64,000 nt of DNA from Hyphomicrobiales bacterium (lineage in GTDB: Bacteria > Pseudomonadota > Alphaproteobacteria > Rhizobiales > Beijerinckiaceae): the NCBI GenBank assembly GCA_019075905.1, contig JAGXAM010000009.1, positions 1-64,000 on the forward strand, given 5' to 3'. Of the stretch, positions 62,991 through 64,000 are shown in pieces (position 1 is the stretch's first letter; every line of letters begins with the position of its first letter). A model generated the notes under the pieces. It had not been told where the DNA came from and ran no database searches. It saw only the letters and a program-made list of their open reading frames with translations. The position numbers were made by a program, and so were the translations under genes.

Positions 62991-63845
62991 ATGCTGACCC
63001 GCGTCACTGAACAACCCTGCGACGATTATGCCCGTGTGCAGGAGGCTCTGGCCTTCATGACCGGCAAATGGCGCTCGCATCCCGGTATCGACGCCATTGC
63101 CGCCCATGTCGGCCTTACGCCCAAGCAGTTCCACGATGTATTCCGGCGCTGGGCAGGCCTCAGCCCCAAGGATTTTCTGGCGGCATTGACCCTCGCCCAG
63201 GCGCGCAAATTGCTGCGCGATGGCGCCAATCTGTTCGAGACCAGCCTTGAGCTCGGCCTCTCCGGCCCCTCGCGCCTGCATGACCTGTTCGTCACCCACG
63301 AGGCGCTGTCGCCGCATGAATATCGCAAGGGTGCCGCCGGGCTGGTGCTGTCCTATGGCTTCCATCCCTCGCCCTTCGGCGAGGCGCTGGTGGTGACGAC
63401 CCCGCGCGGCATGGCGGGGCTGGGCTTTGTCGATGGTGCGCGTGCCGACGCGCTCGCCGACATGCAGGCGCGTTGGCCGGGGGCGCATCTTGTGGAAGAT
63501 CAGGAACTGACCGCGCCCTATGCCGCCCGCGCCTTCCAGCCCGAGCTCTGGCAGCCGGAGACACCCTTGCGTGTCGTGCTGATCGGCACGGATTTCGAGG
63601 TCAGCGTCTGGGAGACCCTGCTGACCATTCCCATGGGCCAAGCGACCACCTATGGCCGCATCGCCAGCAAGATAGCCCGCCCGAAGGCAGCCCGTGCCGT
63701 TGGCGCTGCCGTCGGGCGCAACCCGATCAGCTTTGTCGTGCCGTGCCATCGTGTGCTCGGCCAGACCGGCGCGCTCACCGGCTACCATTGGGGCCTGACC
63801 CGCAAACAGGCCATGCTCGGCTGGGAAGCGGGGCAATGCCGGTGA
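62991..63845 (+). CDS. Ada-like: AraC-type DNA-binding domain fused to O6-methylguanine-DNA methyltransferase
   Basis: 284 residues. Residues 15-115 are an AraC-type helix-turn-helix pair (GIDAIAAHVGLTPKQFHDVFRRWAGLSPKDFL; AQARKLLRDGANLFETSLELGLSGPSRLHDLF). The C-terminal methyltransferase has VWETLLTIPMGQATTYGRIASKI and the active-site PCHRV with Cys252. The N-terminal zinc domain of E. coli Ada, which senses methylphosphotriesters, is absent. The protein thus can repair O6-methylguanine; methylation sensing would need another route. ATG 62991 is preferred. It converges on nrdJ. Confidence 0.93.
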   Translation: MLTRVTEQPCDDYARVQEALAFMTGKWRSHPGIDAIAAHVGLTPKQFHDVFRRWAGLSPKDFLAALTLAQARKLLRDGANLFETSLELGLSGPSRLHDLFVTHEALSPHEYRKGAAGLVLSYGFHPSPFGEALVVTTPRGMAGLGFVDGARADALADMQARWPGAHLVEDQELTAPYAARAFQPELWQPETPLRVVLIGTDFEVSVWETLLTIPMGQATTYGRIASKIARPKAARAVGAAVGRNPISFVVPCHRVLGQTGALTGYHWGLTRKQAMLGWEAGQCR

Positions 63846-63861
63846 GGGGGGTGCCCCCCTC
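63844..63861. terminator. GC hairpin between the convergent Ada-like gene and nrdJ
   Basis: GAGGGGGG-TG-CCCCCCTC forms a stem of up to seven pairs with a tetraloop GTGC. It includes the Ada-like gene's stop and reaches the nrdJ stop. There is no T-run, so action as a terminator is uncertain. Confidence 0.45.
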
Positions 63862-64000
63862 AGCTGCACCCCGTCGTTGAGCCGCAGGTGTCGCATTTCA
63901 GGCAGGTGCCGTTGCGCACCATGGTGAAATTGGCGCATTCCGGGCACGCTTCGCCGACATAGCCCTTCATGCGCGCTTCGGCGCGCTTGTCGGCGGTCGT
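63860..64000 (-). CDS. nrdJ: Vitamin B12-dependent ribonucleotide reductase, C-terminal end (partial)
   Basis: Only the last 46 codons are in the window; the gene continues to the right. The translation contains ARMKGYVGEACPECANFT, then NGTCLKCDTCGSTTGCS and a stop. This Cys-rich tail (CxxC, CxxCxxC and a final CS) is that of class II NrdJ enzymes, where the cysteines re-reduce the active site. It makes deoxyribonucleotides without oxygen dependence using adenosylcobalamin. Confidence 0.93.
   Translation of the reverse strand, partial: TTADKRAEARMKGYVGEACPECANFTMVRNGTCLKCDTCGSTTGCS

Overview
The window is high-GC chromosomal DNA from an alphaproteobacterium, most likely of the order Hyphomicrobiales. 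The lineage call rests on several marks: an RpoH2-type heat-shock sigma factor, DUF2155, NDUFA12-like, TIGR02302 and DUF3297 proteins, an RpiR-type regulator beside iolB, and the C-terminus of a B12-dependent ribonucleotide reductase. The genus cannot be decided from the sequence. Most of the window is ordinary core and catabolic genes packed in short operons.

Layout. 1-1589: the right end of an IS66-family element cuts a CmcI-like gene, next to a more AT-rich sugar epimerase. 1582-4084: scoAB CoA-transferase and a divergent membrane-protein pair. 4153-7389: a tRNA-Met gene whose 3' end is repeated (12 bp) just after a Dcm methylase - Vsr - EcoRII-type restriction cassette, so the cassette looks like a small island inserted at the tRNA. 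7471-23692: housekeeping genes (RhlE-type helicase, aat, recJ, ohrR, rnd, yebC-ruvC-ruvA, anmK, M48 protease, rpoH, enoyl-CoA hydratase). 23837-36148: a TIGR02302 membrane protein, acyl-CoA synthetase, a secreted caspase-like protein without catalytic residues and with CPPG repeats, paaZ, an MBL hydrolase, an outer-membrane protein and lysC.

36297-36605 (minus strand) holds a tRNA-Leu(UAA) gene interrupted between U34 and A35 by a 220-nt group I intron with a recognisable IC3-type core. I regard this as the most notable element of the window. 36679-45647: M16 protease, a secreted protein, acyl-CoA dehydrogenase, iolR with a 22-bp palindromic operator, iolB, a TMEM175-like channel and an MFS transporter. 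45964-50022: the four-gene Anbu cluster (circularly permuted ATP-grasp, alpha-E, transglutaminase, Anbu proteasome-like protease), a conserved but poorly understood system. 50067-52845: enolase-superfamily epimerase, PilZ-like protein, YiiX-like hydrolase. 53037-56789: an Mla/MCE lipid transport operon (STAS-permease, ATPase, MCE protein, lipoprotein). 56790-64000: IclR regulator, MsrP-like molybdoenzyme with a cytochrome b partner, acetoacetate decarboxylase, acyl-CoA ligase, DUF2244, an Ada-like methyltransferase and the nrdJ 3' end.

Functional links. Fatty-acid, phenylacetate, ketone-body and inositol catabolism recur (scoAB, adc, two acyl-CoA synthetases, enoyl-CoA hydratase, acyl-CoA dehydrogenase, paaZ, iolB). 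DNA repair and defence (recJ, ruvCA, Ada-like, R-M/Vsr) and envelope maintenance (Mla, anmK, proteases) form the other themes. All assignments come from reading motifs and remembered family features; no database search was run.
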